Source: Pseudoalteromonas arctica A 37-1-2 (GTDB lineage: Bacteria > Pseudomonadota > Gammaproteobacteria > Enterobacterales > Alteromonadaceae). Taken from it: a DNA stretch of 64,000 nucleotides. Shown piece after piece: positions 45,185 through 53,281 of this stretch. Every line of letters begins with the position of its first letter. The first letter of the stretch is position 1. The DNA lies in contig NZ_CP011026.1 in NCBI RefSeq assembly GCF_000238395.3, forward strand, positions 620,001 through 684,000. The letters run 5' to 3'. The translations under genes and the position numbers were made by a program. The notes beneath the pieces are model-generated. The model did no database searches and was not told the origin of the DNA. It saw only the letters and a list, made by a program, of their open reading frames with translations.

Positions 45185-45724
45185 ATGAACATATTAAACA
45201 CGTTAAAAGCAGCTGTTATGAGCCTCTCGGCTCTACTTTTAATTAGCTGTTCGGCACCAAATGTTGAACATTATAAAAATACATCGCCAAATTTCGACTT
45301 TAAAACGTTTTTTAGCGGAAATTTGAAAGCCTATGGTGTTGTACAAGACTTTAAAGGCGAATTGACCCGAAAGCTTGTCGTAGATATGAATGCGACTTGG
45401 GACGGTAACCAGGGCGTTATTGAAGAAGACTTTGTTTATGATGATGGCGAAACCCAAAAGCGAATCTGGAAAATAACGTTAAATGAAGACAATAGTTTAA
45501 CGGGGACAGCAGCTGATGTTATAGGTACAGCAAAAGGCAAAAGTGACGGCAGCGTATTTCATTGGAATTATGATGTAGAGCTTCCATACGATGGCAGTAC
45601 TTTAGAAGTAAATTTTGACGATTGGATGTACCTGGTTACACAATCGCGCTTGATAAACCGCACATCTATTGTTAAGTTTGGAGTCGAGGTCGGGGAAGTG
45701 ACCTTAGTTATCGAAAAAATATAG
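45185..45724 (+). CDS. DUF3833 lipoprotein
   Basis: 179 residues. The lipoprotein signal ends in SALLLISCSAPN, so the mature protein starts at the cysteine near residue 22. The body is beta-rich (FFSGNLKAYGVVQDFKGELT, GETQKRIWKITLNEDNSLTG, SVFHWNYDVELPY), consistent with the lipocalin-like DUF3833 family. It is the last gene of the ECF11 operon, 1 base after the CHI-like gene. A lipocalin fold would suit binding of a lipophilic product in the envelope. No strong terminator follows; 210 bases separate it from hupB. Confidence 0.88.
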   Translation: MNILNTLKAAVMSLSALLLISCSAPNVEHYKNTSPNFDFKTFFSGNLKAYGVVQDFKGELTRKLVVDMNATWDGNQGVIEEDFVYDDGETQKRIWKITLNEDNSLTGTAADVIGTAKGKSDGSVFHWNYDVELPYDGSTLEVNFDDWMYLVTQSRLINRTSIVKFGVEVGEVTLVIEKI

Positions 45725-45934
45725 CTTATTTACCCAGTTGCTTAACTTGCGCCAAAATTGTACTCAAATTAAGTCTTTGTTAACCCAACACGCTGTATTC
45801 TACCGAGAATTATTTAAATTTTACTCATTTTTTAAGAATTTAAGCAAAAAATGCAATTTGCTGTTGCTAACTCTTTAAAAATGCATAAAGATAGGTTTTG
45901 CGAAGGCAAAATAATAACGAATAGGAATCTAACA

Positions 45935-46210
45935 ATGAATAAAGCTCAATTAGTTGAAAAAATTGCTACTGATGCAGAAATCTCTAAAGCCGCTGCTACT
46001 CGTGCTCTTGACGCGTTTACAGGTGCTGTAACTTCTTCTTTAAAAGAAGGTGATTCAGTAGCATTAGTTGGTTTTGGTACTTTCTCAGTAAAAGAACGTG
46101 CAGCTCGCACTGGCCGTAACCCACAAACGGGTGCTGAGATCCAAATCGCAGCGGCAACTATCCCAAGCTTTAAAGCAGGTAAAGGTCTTAAAGACCAAGT
46201 AAACCCTTAA
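45935..46210 (+). CDS. hupB: Histone-like DNA-binding protein HU-beta
   Basis: 91 residues from ATG 45935, which has ATAGGAA upstream; the longer frame from 45851 is rejected. The HU sequence [20 protein letters not shown] and [20 protein letters not shown], with the arm proline and C-terminal [13 protein letters not shown], is much closer to E. coli HU-beta than HU-alpha (ISKAAA and [11 protein letters not shown] blocks). It compacts the nucleoid and bends DNA. Single gene with its own terminator. Confidence 0.95.
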   Translation: MNKAQLVEKIATDAEISKAAATRALDAFTGAVTSSLKEGDSVALVGFGTFSVKERAARTGRNPQTGAEIQIAAATIPSFKAGKGLKDQVNP

Positions 46211-46230
46211 TAGGTTTAACGAATTAAAAT

Positions 46231-46260
46231 AAAAAAAGAGCTATTTGGCTCTTTTTTTTT
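46231..46260 (+). terminator. Intrinsic terminator after hupB
   Basis: A run of A residues, GAGC, six-base loop, GCTC and nine T residues (46252-46260). The A and T runs can extend the stem. It sits 20 bases after the hupB stop and faces the convergent ilvIH operon, so it may stop both. Confidence 0.85.
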
Positions 46261-46302
46261 ATGTTTAATAAAGACATCAATTGATGCCTTTATATTATAA
46301 AT

Positions 46303-46800
46303 TTATGCTTTTAAGGCTTTATCGCCTCGGCCAATGCCAACAGCACCAGAACGTACAACTTCAATAATATCGGTTTCATGACGAAGTGTGTCTAAAAACG
46401 ATTCTATTTTGTCTGTACTACTCACTAGTTGTAGACTATAGCTTTGTCGGCCCATATCTAAAATAACACCCTGGAACACATCAACTACGCGGGTAACCGC
46501 TGCACGAGTCGTCTCGTCTTGAGCAAATACCTTAACAAGCAATAGCTCACGTTCAATGTGACTCATTTCTGTTAAATCGATAATTTTAAGCACGTCGACT
46601 AGTTTGTTAACCTGCTTTGTAATTTGCTCTACAACTCTGTCATCACCCATGGTGGTAATGGTAATACGTGATAACGACTGATCATCAGTTGTGCCAACAG
46701 TTAGGCTGTCAATGTTGTATGCACGTTGTGAAAAAAGCCCAACAATACGTGACAGTGCACCTGGTTCGTTTTCCAGTAAAATAGATAAAATACGACGCAT
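46303..46800 (-). CDS. ilvH: Acetolactate synthase small (regulatory) subunit
   Basis: 165 residues, close to E. coli IlvH (163). The ACT domain [20 protein letters not shown], then FSQRAYNIDSLTVGTTDD, binds valine and confers feedback inhibition on the catalytic subunit. The C-terminal domain with ELLLVKVFA and GVILDMGRQSYSLQLVSS stabilises the complex. The start overlaps the ilvI stop by one base (TAATG), so the two subunits are translationally coupled. Expression is governed by the attenuator upstream of ilvI. Confidence 0.96.
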   Translation of the reverse strand: MRRILSILLENEPGALSRIVGLFSQRAYNIDSLTVGTTDDQSLSRITITTMGDDRVVEQITKQVNKLVDVLKIIDLTEMSHIERELLLVKVFAQDETTRAAVTRVVDVFQGVILDMGRQSYSLQLVSSTDKIESFLDTLRHETDIIEVVRSGAVGIGRGDKALKA

Positions 46801-48524
46801 TATGCTTTTACTCCTTTACGTAACCACATCTCATCAATGCCACCTAACTTGATTTGCATTGGGTATACATGTTCTTTCTCGTCTACAAGAATATCTAAAA
46901 AGACTAAACGATCGTTTATGCTCATAGCTTTATCGATTGCAGGTTGTAACTCATCAAGTGTGTTTACTTTAATACCCACATGCCCGTAGCTTTCAACCAA
47001 CTTAACAAAATCAGGCAGTGAGTCCATGTAAGATGATGAATGACGACCGCCGTAAACCATATCTTGCCATTGGCGTACCATACCTAAAGAGCGGTTATTG
47101 AGTGATACAACTTTTACAGCTAGGTTGTACTGCAAGCAGGTAGATAGCTCTTGAATATTCATTTGAATAGAGCCATCACCCGTAATACATACAGATTCTT
47201 TATCAGGAAAGGCTAATTTTACGCCCATAGCAGCAGGTAAGCCAAAGCCCATAGTGCCTAGGCCGCCTGAATTTATCCACTGACGAGGATGCTTAAATGG
47301 GTAATATTGCGCTGCAAACATTTGGTGCTGACCAACGTCAGAACTTACGTAAGCATCGCCATTAGTGGCTTTATAAACAGCTTCAATAACGGCTTGTGGC
47401 TTAATTTTGTCGCCATCTGTGTTGTAGCTTAAACATTTTTGTTCACGCCAGCTGATAATCTGGCGCCACCAATCTTCTTGCGCGCTGCGATCTATTTTAA
47501 TTGGGCTTTTATCAATACCCGTTTGTAGTTGTTCAAGTACGGTTGCTAAACAACCTACAACTGGTATGTGTGCTTTGATTGTTTTTGAAATTGAAGTTGG
47601 GTCAACATCTACATGTACAATTGTGGCATTTGGACAAAACTTTTTAACGTTATTAGTTACCCTGTCATCAAATCGTGCACCAAGCGCTAAAATCACATCG
47701 GCGTTTGCCATTGCTTTGTTAGCCTCAAGCGTGCCGTGCATGCCTAGCATACCTACAAAGTTTGGATGTACACCTGATATGCCGCCAAGCCCCATTAGTG
47801 TATTGGTAATGGGCGCATTTAACGATTCAACTAAATGCGTTAATTGCTCTGACGTATTTGAAATAACAATACCACCGCCAGAATAGATAACCAGTTTTTT
47901 GGCCTCTAGAATAGTTGTTACCGCTTTACGAATTTGTTTTGAATGCCCTTTAGTATTAGGGCTGTATGTTCTTAGCTCTGTTGTTTTAGGAAATTCGTAT
48001 TCAAACTTTATAGCAGGGTTAAGCATATCTTTAGGAAGCTCAACTACAACAGGTCCAGGACGACCTGTACTGGCTATATAAAAGGCTTTAGCTAAGATTG
48101 TTGGGATTTCTTTAGCACTTCTACAGTTAAAGCTGTGTTTAACTATAGGGCGAGAACAGCCAACAATATCAGTTTCTTGGAATGCATCATCGCCAATCAA
48201 ACTTGTAGGCACTTGGCCTGATAATACAACCATAGGAATTGAATCCATGTAGGCCGTTGCAATACCCGTTATACAGTTTGTAGCGCCAGGGCCTGAGGTT
48301 GCAAGTACAACACCAACGTCTCCAGTAGCACGAGCATAACCATCAGCCATATGTGTGGCAGCTTGTTCATGACGTACTAATATATGCTCAATATCATCTT
48401 GCTGGAAAAGTGCATCATATAAGTCTAAAACCGAACCACCGGGGTAGCCAAATATGTATTTTACCTTTAACTCTTTTAATGCCTGAACTACTAGTTCAGA
48501 GCCATTATATTCTTGTTTGCTCAT
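46800..48524 (-). CDS. ilvI: Acetolactate synthase large (catalytic) subunit
   Basis: 574 residues from ATG 48524, identical in length to E. coli IlvI. AGAGGA lies 6 bases upstream; ATG codons at 48530 and 48554 are too close to or before that site. ThDP- and FAD-dependent enzyme joining two pyruvates to acetolactate in valine/leucine synthesis, or pyruvate plus 2-oxobutyrate for isoleucine. [14 protein letters not shown], the catalytic Glu in [20 protein letters not shown], and the ThDP motif [20 protein letters not shown] are present. Controlled by the leader peptide and attenuator directly upstream. Confidence 0.96.
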   Translation of the reverse strand: MSKQEYNGSELVVQALKELKVKYIFGYPGGSVLDLYDALFQQDDIEHILVRHEQAATHMADGYARATGDVGVVLATSGPGATNCITGIATAYMDSIPMVVLSGQVPTSLIGDDAFQETDIVGCSRPIVKHSFNCRSAKEIPTILAKAFYIASTGRPGPVVVELPKDMLNPAIKFEYEFPKTTELRTYSPNTKGHSKQIRKAVTTILEAKKLVIYSGGGIVISNTSEQLTHLVESLNAPITNTLMGLGGISGVHPNFVGMLGMHGTLEANKAMANADVILALGARFDDRVTNNVKKFCPNATIVHVDVDPTSISKTIKAHIPVVGCLATVLEQLQTGIDKSPIKIDRSAQEDWWRQIISWREQKCLSYNTDGDKIKPQAVIEAVYKATNGDAYVSSDVGQHQMFAAQYYPFKHPRQWINSGGLGTMGFGLPAAMGVKLAFPDKESVCITGDGSIQMNIQELSTCLQYNLAVKVVSLNNRSLGMVRQWQDMVYGGRHSSSYMDSLPDFVKLVESYGHVGIKVNTLDELQPAIDKAMSINDRLVFLDILVDEKEHVYPMQIKLGGIDEMWLRKGVKA

Positions 48525-48554
48525 CCTCATTCCTCTGTGCGCTTTTTTATGCAT

Positions 48555-48586
48555 AAAAAAACCCCCGCGTAGTGCGAGGGTTTTTA
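48555..48586 (-). terminator. Attenuator terminator of the ilvIH operon
   Basis: On the minus strand the stem is CCCTCGC (48580-48574), loop ACTAC, GCGGGGG (48568-48562), followed by seven U residues. One G-U pair is included. It lies between the leader peptide and ilvI, about 30 bases before the ilvI start. The leader segment GCGGGG (48618-48613) repeats the 3' arm and can pair with CCTCGC instead, forming an antiterminator when a ribosome stalls upstream. Confidence 0.9.
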
Positions 48587-48603
48587 AAAAGCAGTATCAC
48601 CTT

Positions 48604-48675
48604 TTAATACATCCCCGCTGGGCTTATAACTAAGACCAGTACGAGTACGACTAAAAGGTTAATTTGTGTGTTCAT
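48604..48675 (-). CDS. ilv operon leader peptide (branched-chain amino acid attenuation)
   Basis: 23 codons plus TAA on the minus strand, starting at ATG 48675. Residues 7-17 are LLVVLVLVLVI, with Ile5 before them: twelve of 23 codons call for Leu, Val or Ile. This is the signature of an amino-acid attenuator. When charged Leu/Val/Ile tRNAs are scarce the ribosome stalls in this run, leaving GCGGGG at 48618-48613 free to pair with the terminator's 5' arm; when they are plentiful it reaches the stop at 48604 and covers that segment, so the terminator forms. Too short for usual gene finding. Confidence 0.88.
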   Translation of the reverse strand: MNTQINLLVVLVLVLVISPAGMY

Positions 48676-49013
48676 AGTTTTTACTCTACTTAGCAAAACA
48701 CTGCTTTTAAATTAAAAATTCTGTATAGGTTTATTTTTAAGGGTTTTGAACCCTTATGTCAACCTTGAAAGTGGTTTTTTGCATTTTAAATTCGTTTTGT
48801 GGCTTTTTTTAATTTAAATCTGCAGAAATACTGTATTTAACTGAGTTAACTAGCAGAAATTATGCGTTTTAGGTTGTGTGTTTGATTTTAGTTATAAAAG
48901 AGTGTGAAAGACCATTAACTTTTATTGCACATGTTAACTATATGTTTTTATCGCATGTTTAAATTTCTATTATTAGGTATGATTACTACATAATTATGTT
49001 TGAGGAAAACACA
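48676..49013. other. Divergent intergenic region between ilv leader and M6 protease
   Basis: 338 bases, very AT-rich, with no reading frame that I consider real. It must hold the ilv promoter on the minus strand and the protease promoter on the plus strand. A GAGGA ribosome site at 49000-49005 serves the protease GTG start. No operator or structured RNA was recognised. Confidence 0.5.
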
Positions 49014-52010
49014 GTGAAAAAAGTGACGTTAATTGCGCTTTTAACTACGCTATTAAGCCCTATAGTAGCGGCTAATAATTTAAGCCCGCATGATGTTGGT
49101 ATAACTAACGAAGAACGTATTTTATATTGGCTTAAAAAAAGAGACCAAATATCCTCTAGTGAGTTAGATAGTTCATTTAAGTCATATATGAGTAACAAAG
49201 AAGTTGCCAATCACTCAATTAAAAATGGCTTTAGGCGATTTAAATCTTCCTCTACGGATTTTTCAAACACAAATAAACAACAAGCCGCTTTTTCAACGTC
49301 GCTAGTGCCAGATCAAAGCGTTAATGATGTAAAAGTGTTAGCTATCTTAATTGATTTTCCTGACCTCAAACATGACGATAATCGACTTGTAGAGCAAGAC
49401 ACAAACATGTTTTACGCTGAATATTCAACTGAACACTATCAGCAAATGCTTTTTAATACTCAAGGTTATGCGGGCCCTGATGGACAAAGCTTATCAACGG
49501 CTGCAGATTATTATAAAGCAGCGTCTGGTAATAGCTTAAACTTTAACGGGCAGGTATATGGCTGGGTAACCGCTGATAGTAATGCAAAAATATATGGTGA
49601 ACGCCAAGGCAGTACGCGTGATAAAAATGCGCCCGCTTTAGTCAAAGAGGCTGTGGAGAAGGCGGTTGCAAAGTTTAATATTAATTTAGCGGACTATGAT
49701 TTAACTGATTTAGATGATGTTGATGGCGATGGAATTATTAATGAACCCAATGGCATTATTGACCATGTAATGATTTTTCATTCTAGTATTGGCGAGGAAG
49801 CAGGTGGCGGTTACCTAAGCACCGACGCTATTTGGTCGCACCGCTACTATGTATTTGATGAAAATAGCGGGCCGAGCGAGATTGCAGGCAGCAGTATTAA
49901 ACTCTTTGGTTACACAATTAATCCAATTGATGCTGGGATTGGCGTGGTGGTGCATGAGTTTGGGCATGACTTGGGATTATTAGATGAATACGACTTACAA
50001 TCTAACACGGTAGGTGAGCCTGTCGCGTCTTGGTCAGTTATGTCGACAGGAAGTTGGGCAGGTTCTCCACGAGGCTCAGAGCCTGTTATGTTTAGCCCTT
50101 ATGCGCTTGAATATTTACAAAATCGATACCAGGGTAATTGGGTTAATCAGCTCACACTTGATATGGATGAGATAGATGCTAACGCACAGCAAACATTAAT
50201 TAATACTGCGAGTACTTCACAACTACAAAGCCAAATAAAAATAACACTGCCATCTCGACTCGAAAAATTTAAAACGCCAGTAGAAGGCGATTTTCAATAC
50301 TATTCAAATACGGGCGACAATGTTAGTAACAGCTTAGTTAATACAGTAACGCTACCAAACACAACTGAGACACTTACTTTAAGCTTTATTGCTTATTACA
50401 GTATTGAGCGCGATTATGATTTAGTACAGGTAAAAGTAAATGGGGAGCCTATTGCTAGTAATTATACGCAAGCAATTAACCCATACTATGGTGACATTGG
50501 TCCGTATATATCAGGTGATTCATTTTTTAATAGTGATGCTAAGCAGCCTAACGGCTATTTAACTCATAAGTTTGATTTATCAGCTTATGCTGGGCAAATA
50601 ATTGATCTAAAAATTGAATACATAACAGATGCGAACACACATTATTATGGTTTTGTTGTGGATGATATGCGTATTGAGCAAAGTGATACTTTAATTTGGC
50701 AAAATAATGCACAAGATCAAATTAACACCGAGTTTAATGGCTTTGAAAAAATAGGTAGTTACACATATGCATCGCCATCACATTACTATTTACAATTGCG
50801 TTCATACACAGGCGTTGATAGTAGTTTGCAAGCAGAGCAGTACTCACCGGGATTATTATTGTGGTATAGCAATGAATCTCAAGCAGATAACAACACGACA
50901 GAGCATCCAGGTAGTGGTTTTGCATTAGTGGTAGATGCTGATCAGCGCTCGATAAATAAAGGCAGTACGCAAACTCCGGCTGCTTCAGCAATACAAATTC
51001 GTGATGCTGCTTTTAGTTTATATCCACAGCGAGCTGGGTTAGGTGATGATGATTTATCAGCTATTACAGAGTTTACTGATAAAACCGACTATAGTTTTTC
51101 AGCGCAACAGCCATCGGGCGTTGTGCTTCCACAGGTTGGCTTTGGGTTTAATATTATAAGCCAGTCAGCTGATAGTGAAGATATAGAAGTAGAGCTTAAT
51201 TACGATGTTACTAAAGGTATTAATTTTACCAAAACAGGTTTAATCGTTAATTTTAATGTAGAAGGTTTTGCACTCACGCCTGCGGATAAATTTACGTGGA
51301 ATTTTGACGATGGTAGATCAAGCACAGAGTTAACGCCTACTCATGAATACCAAGATTATGGCACCTATAGCGTTGAGTTTATGGCAAGTAATGATACTTC
51401 ACAGCAAGTAGCTGTAGCTCAAGTTACATTAGCTGAGCCATTATCTGTAAATGAAATTGAATATGAAATAAACCAAGGAATATTAACAGCTCAAGCTTCG
51501 TTTACAGGTGGAGTCGCACCGTATACTTATAATTGGCAGCTAGGCGATGGAAGTACTTTAACGACGCAATCGCTCACTTATAATTATTTATACTCTGGTG
51601 ATTACCAAGTAACGCTTACAGTGACAGATAACGAAGGCACGGAGCAAACTAAAGCGGTTGATGTAACTGCAACTGTTCCGCTTAGTATAGACGCAAACGT
51701 TACAGTAAATGATTTAAGCGCTCAATTTAATGCGCAAGTAACCGGCGGCTTTAATAGTTATACTTACAGTTGGGATTTTGGTGATGGCAGTGCGGTATCA
51801 AACTTACAAAACCCAAGGCATACTTATCAAACTGACGGGGCATTTAGTGTAACGTTGAATGTTACTGATACTCAAACAAATGATACTTTTACTAAAGAGT
51901 TATCTCTTACAGTGCAAAAGCAACAAAGTAGTTCGGGTTCAAGTGGCGGATCATTGGCAGGTTTATTAGTGTTATTACTTTTATGCTTACCTAGGATAAA
52001 GCGCAGCTAG
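49014..52010 (+). CDS. Secreted M6-family metalloprotease with PKD domains and GlyGly-CTERM-like tail
   Basis: 998 residues from GTG 49014, preceded by GAGGA; the ATG at 48996 overlaps that site. Signal peptide ends near IVAA|NN. The M6 (immune inhibitor A/PrtV-like) catalytic domain has the zinc motif HEFGHDLGLLDEYD with His314 and His318. Two further beta domains follow, then three PKD-type repeats at about 735-970 (WNFDDGRSS, WQLGDGSTL, WDFGDGSAV). The tail SSGSSGGSLAGLLVLLLLCL ending in RIKRS is a GlyGly-CTERM-like signal, normally cut by rhombosortase for type II secretion. It degrades proteins outside the cell. Confidence 0.93.
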   Translation: MKKVTLIALLTTLLSPIVAANNLSPHDVGITNEERILYWLKKRDQISSSELDSSFKSYMSNKEVANHSIKNGFRRFKSSSTDFSNTNKQQAAFSTSLVPDQSVNDVKVLAILIDFPDLKHDDNRLVEQDTNMFYAEYSTEHYQQMLFNTQGYAGPDGQSLSTAADYYKAASGNSLNFNGQVYGWVTADSNAKIYGERQGSTRDKNAPALVKEAVEKAVAKFNINLADYDLTDLDDVDGDGIINEPNGIIDHVMIFHSSIGEEAGGGYLSTDAIWSHRYYVFDENSGPSEIAGSSIKLFGYTINPIDAGIGVVVHEFGHDLGLLDEYDLQSNTVGEPVASWSVMSTGSWAGSPRGSEPVMFSPYALEYLQNRYQGNWVNQLTLDMDEIDANAQQTLINTASTSQLQSQIKITLPSRLEKFKTPVEGDFQYYSNTGDNVSNSLVNTVTLPNTTETLTLSFIAYYSIERDYDLVQVKVNGEPIASNYTQAINPYYGDIGPYISGDSFFNSDAKQPNGYLTHKFDLSAYAGQIIDLKIEYITDANTHYYGFVVDDMRIEQSDTLIWQNNAQDQINTEFNGFEKIGSYTYASPSHYYLQLRSYTGVDSSLQAEQYSPGLLLWYSNESQADNNTTEHPGSGFALVVDADQRSINKGSTQTPAASAIQIRDAAFSLYPQRAGLGDDDLSAITEFTDKTDYSFSAQQPSGVVLPQVGFGFNIISQSADSEDIEVELNYDVTKGINFTKTGLIVNFNVEGFALTPADKFTWNFDDGRSSTELTPTHEYQDYGTYSVEFMASNDTSQQVAVAQVTLAEPLSVNEIEYEINQGILTAQASFTGGVAPYTYNWQLGDGSTLTTQSLTYNYLYSGDYQVTLTVTDNEGTEQTKAVDVTATVPLSIDANVTVNDLSAQFNAQVTGGFNSYTYSWDFGDGSAVSNLQNPRHTYQTDGAFSVTLNVTDTQTNDTFTKELSLTVQKQQSSSGSSGGSLAGLLVLLLLCLPRIKRS

Positions 52011-52022
52011 CAAATAAAAAAA

Positions 52023-52043
52023 AGCCCGCTAAGTTAGCGGGCT
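52023..52043. terminator. Bidirectional terminator between convergent genes
   Basis: AGCCCGCTAA (52023-52032), one base, TTAGCGGGCT (52034-52043): a 10-bp palindrome with A-run on the left and AT-rich on the right. It lies between the protease stop and the stop of the isocitrate dehydrogenase gene. Confidence 0.85.
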
Positions 52044-52067
52044 ATTTAAATTAATAACAAATATTAA

Positions 52068-53075
52068 TTATAAACGGTCAATTACTGATTGAGTGAAATC
52101 AGTTGTACCGTGGCTGCCGCCTAAATCGCGAGTTGTACGGTCGCCAGATTTAATTACATCAGCAACAGCACTACGAATACGCTCTGCTGTATCGCCCATA
52201 TCTAAATGCTCAAGCATTTGGATAGACGCTAAAATTACAGATGTTGGGTTAGCTAGGTTTTTGCCAGCAATATCTGGTGCACTACCGTGTACAGCTTCAA
52301 AAATTGCAGCGTCTTCACCAATGTTAGCACCTGGAGCCATACCTAAGCCGCCAACTAAACCAGCACAAAGGTCAGATAAAATATCACCAAATAAGTTAGT
52401 CGTAACAATTACGTCAAACTCTTCAGGTGTCATTACCAGTTTCATACACGTTGCATCAACAATCATTTCATTTGATTCAATTTGTGGGTAACGCTCAGCT
52501 ACTTCACGTGCTACTTTTAAAAACAAACCAGATGTTGATTTTAAAATGTTAGCTTTATGAACAGCAGTTACTTTTTTACGACCTTCACGTACCGCTAGCT
52601 CATATGCAAAAGTTACGATTTTTTCTGCGCCTTCACGCGTAATTATCGATTTTGCTTCTGCTTCATTACCGTCTTCACTTACTATTTGGCCTGCACCTGA
52701 GTACATACCTTGCGTATTTTCACGAATAGTAATGATATCAATATCGTCGTAACGTGCTTTAGTGCCAACAAATGATTTAACAGGGCGTACGTTAGCGTAT
52801 AAACCAAATTGCTTACGAAGTGTAACGTTAATAGACGTAAAACCTTCACCTACAGGCGTTGTTAATGGGCCTTTAAGAGTGATTTTGTTTCTAGCTATTG
52901 TATCAACCGTGTCTTGTGGAAGTAACTCACCTGTTTTTTCAAGTGCAGCTAGGCCAGCATCAACAAATTCATAATCAAAGTCGCAACCTGCGGCTTTTAA
53001 TATTTCAAGTGCTGAGTCGATAATGCTCGGACCGATGCCGTCGCCTTTGATCACTGTGATGGTTTGTTTGGCCAT
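52068..53075 (-). CDS. Isocitrate dehydrogenase, NAD-type (isocitrate/isopropylmalate family)
   Basis: 335 residues from ATG 53075 behind AAAGGA; an upstream frame from 53108 overlaps the ribosome site. It has the small, 335-residue form of the family: ITVIKGDGIGPSIIDSALEI, substrate loop TSINVTLRKQFGLYANVRPV, IRENTQGMYSGAGQ, the catalytic Lys in VHKANILK, and the metal-binding NLFGDILSDLCAGLVGGLG. The ANVRPV and NVTLRK pattern matches eukaryote-like NAD isocitrate dehydrogenases rather than LeuB or the larger NADP enzyme. It would serve the TCA cycle. Homoisocitrate or isopropylmalate activity cannot be ruled out. Confidence 0.85.
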   Translation of the reverse strand: MAKQTITVIKGDGIGPSIIDSALEILKAAGCDFDYEFVDAGLAALEKTGELLPQDTVDTIARNKITLKGPLTTPVGEGFTSINVTLRKQFGLYANVRPVKSFVGTKARYDDIDIITIRENTQGMYSGAGQIVSEDGNEAEAKSIITREGAEKIVTFAYELAVREGRKKVTAVHKANILKSTSGLFLKVAREVAERYPQIESNEMIVDATCMKLVMTPEEFDVIVTTNLFGDILSDLCAGLVGGLGMAPGANIGEDAAIFEAVHGSAPDIAGKNLANPTSVILASIQMLEHLDMGDTAERIRSAVADVIKSGDRTTRDLGGSHGTTDFTQSVIDRL

Positions 53076-53281
53076 TGACTTTTCCTTTAAAGAGTTTGAT
53101 TTGCACATAAATTATTACCCTGAGAGGATAATCGCTTGTTAGATCATTTATGTGAACGTGCTTGAAAATTTAAGGGCGCATTTATATCAACTTATCACCC
53201 ATTTTGCTAGTTTATACAAGAAATACTGGGTATACACCAAAGTTATAATGGGTATAAAGACGTTAAATAGGGCCCCATAAA

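Noticed and set aside
45851..45934. N-terminal extension of HU
   Set aside because: HU proteins begin at MNKAQL; the extension would be unique and the AGGAA site supports ATG 45935.
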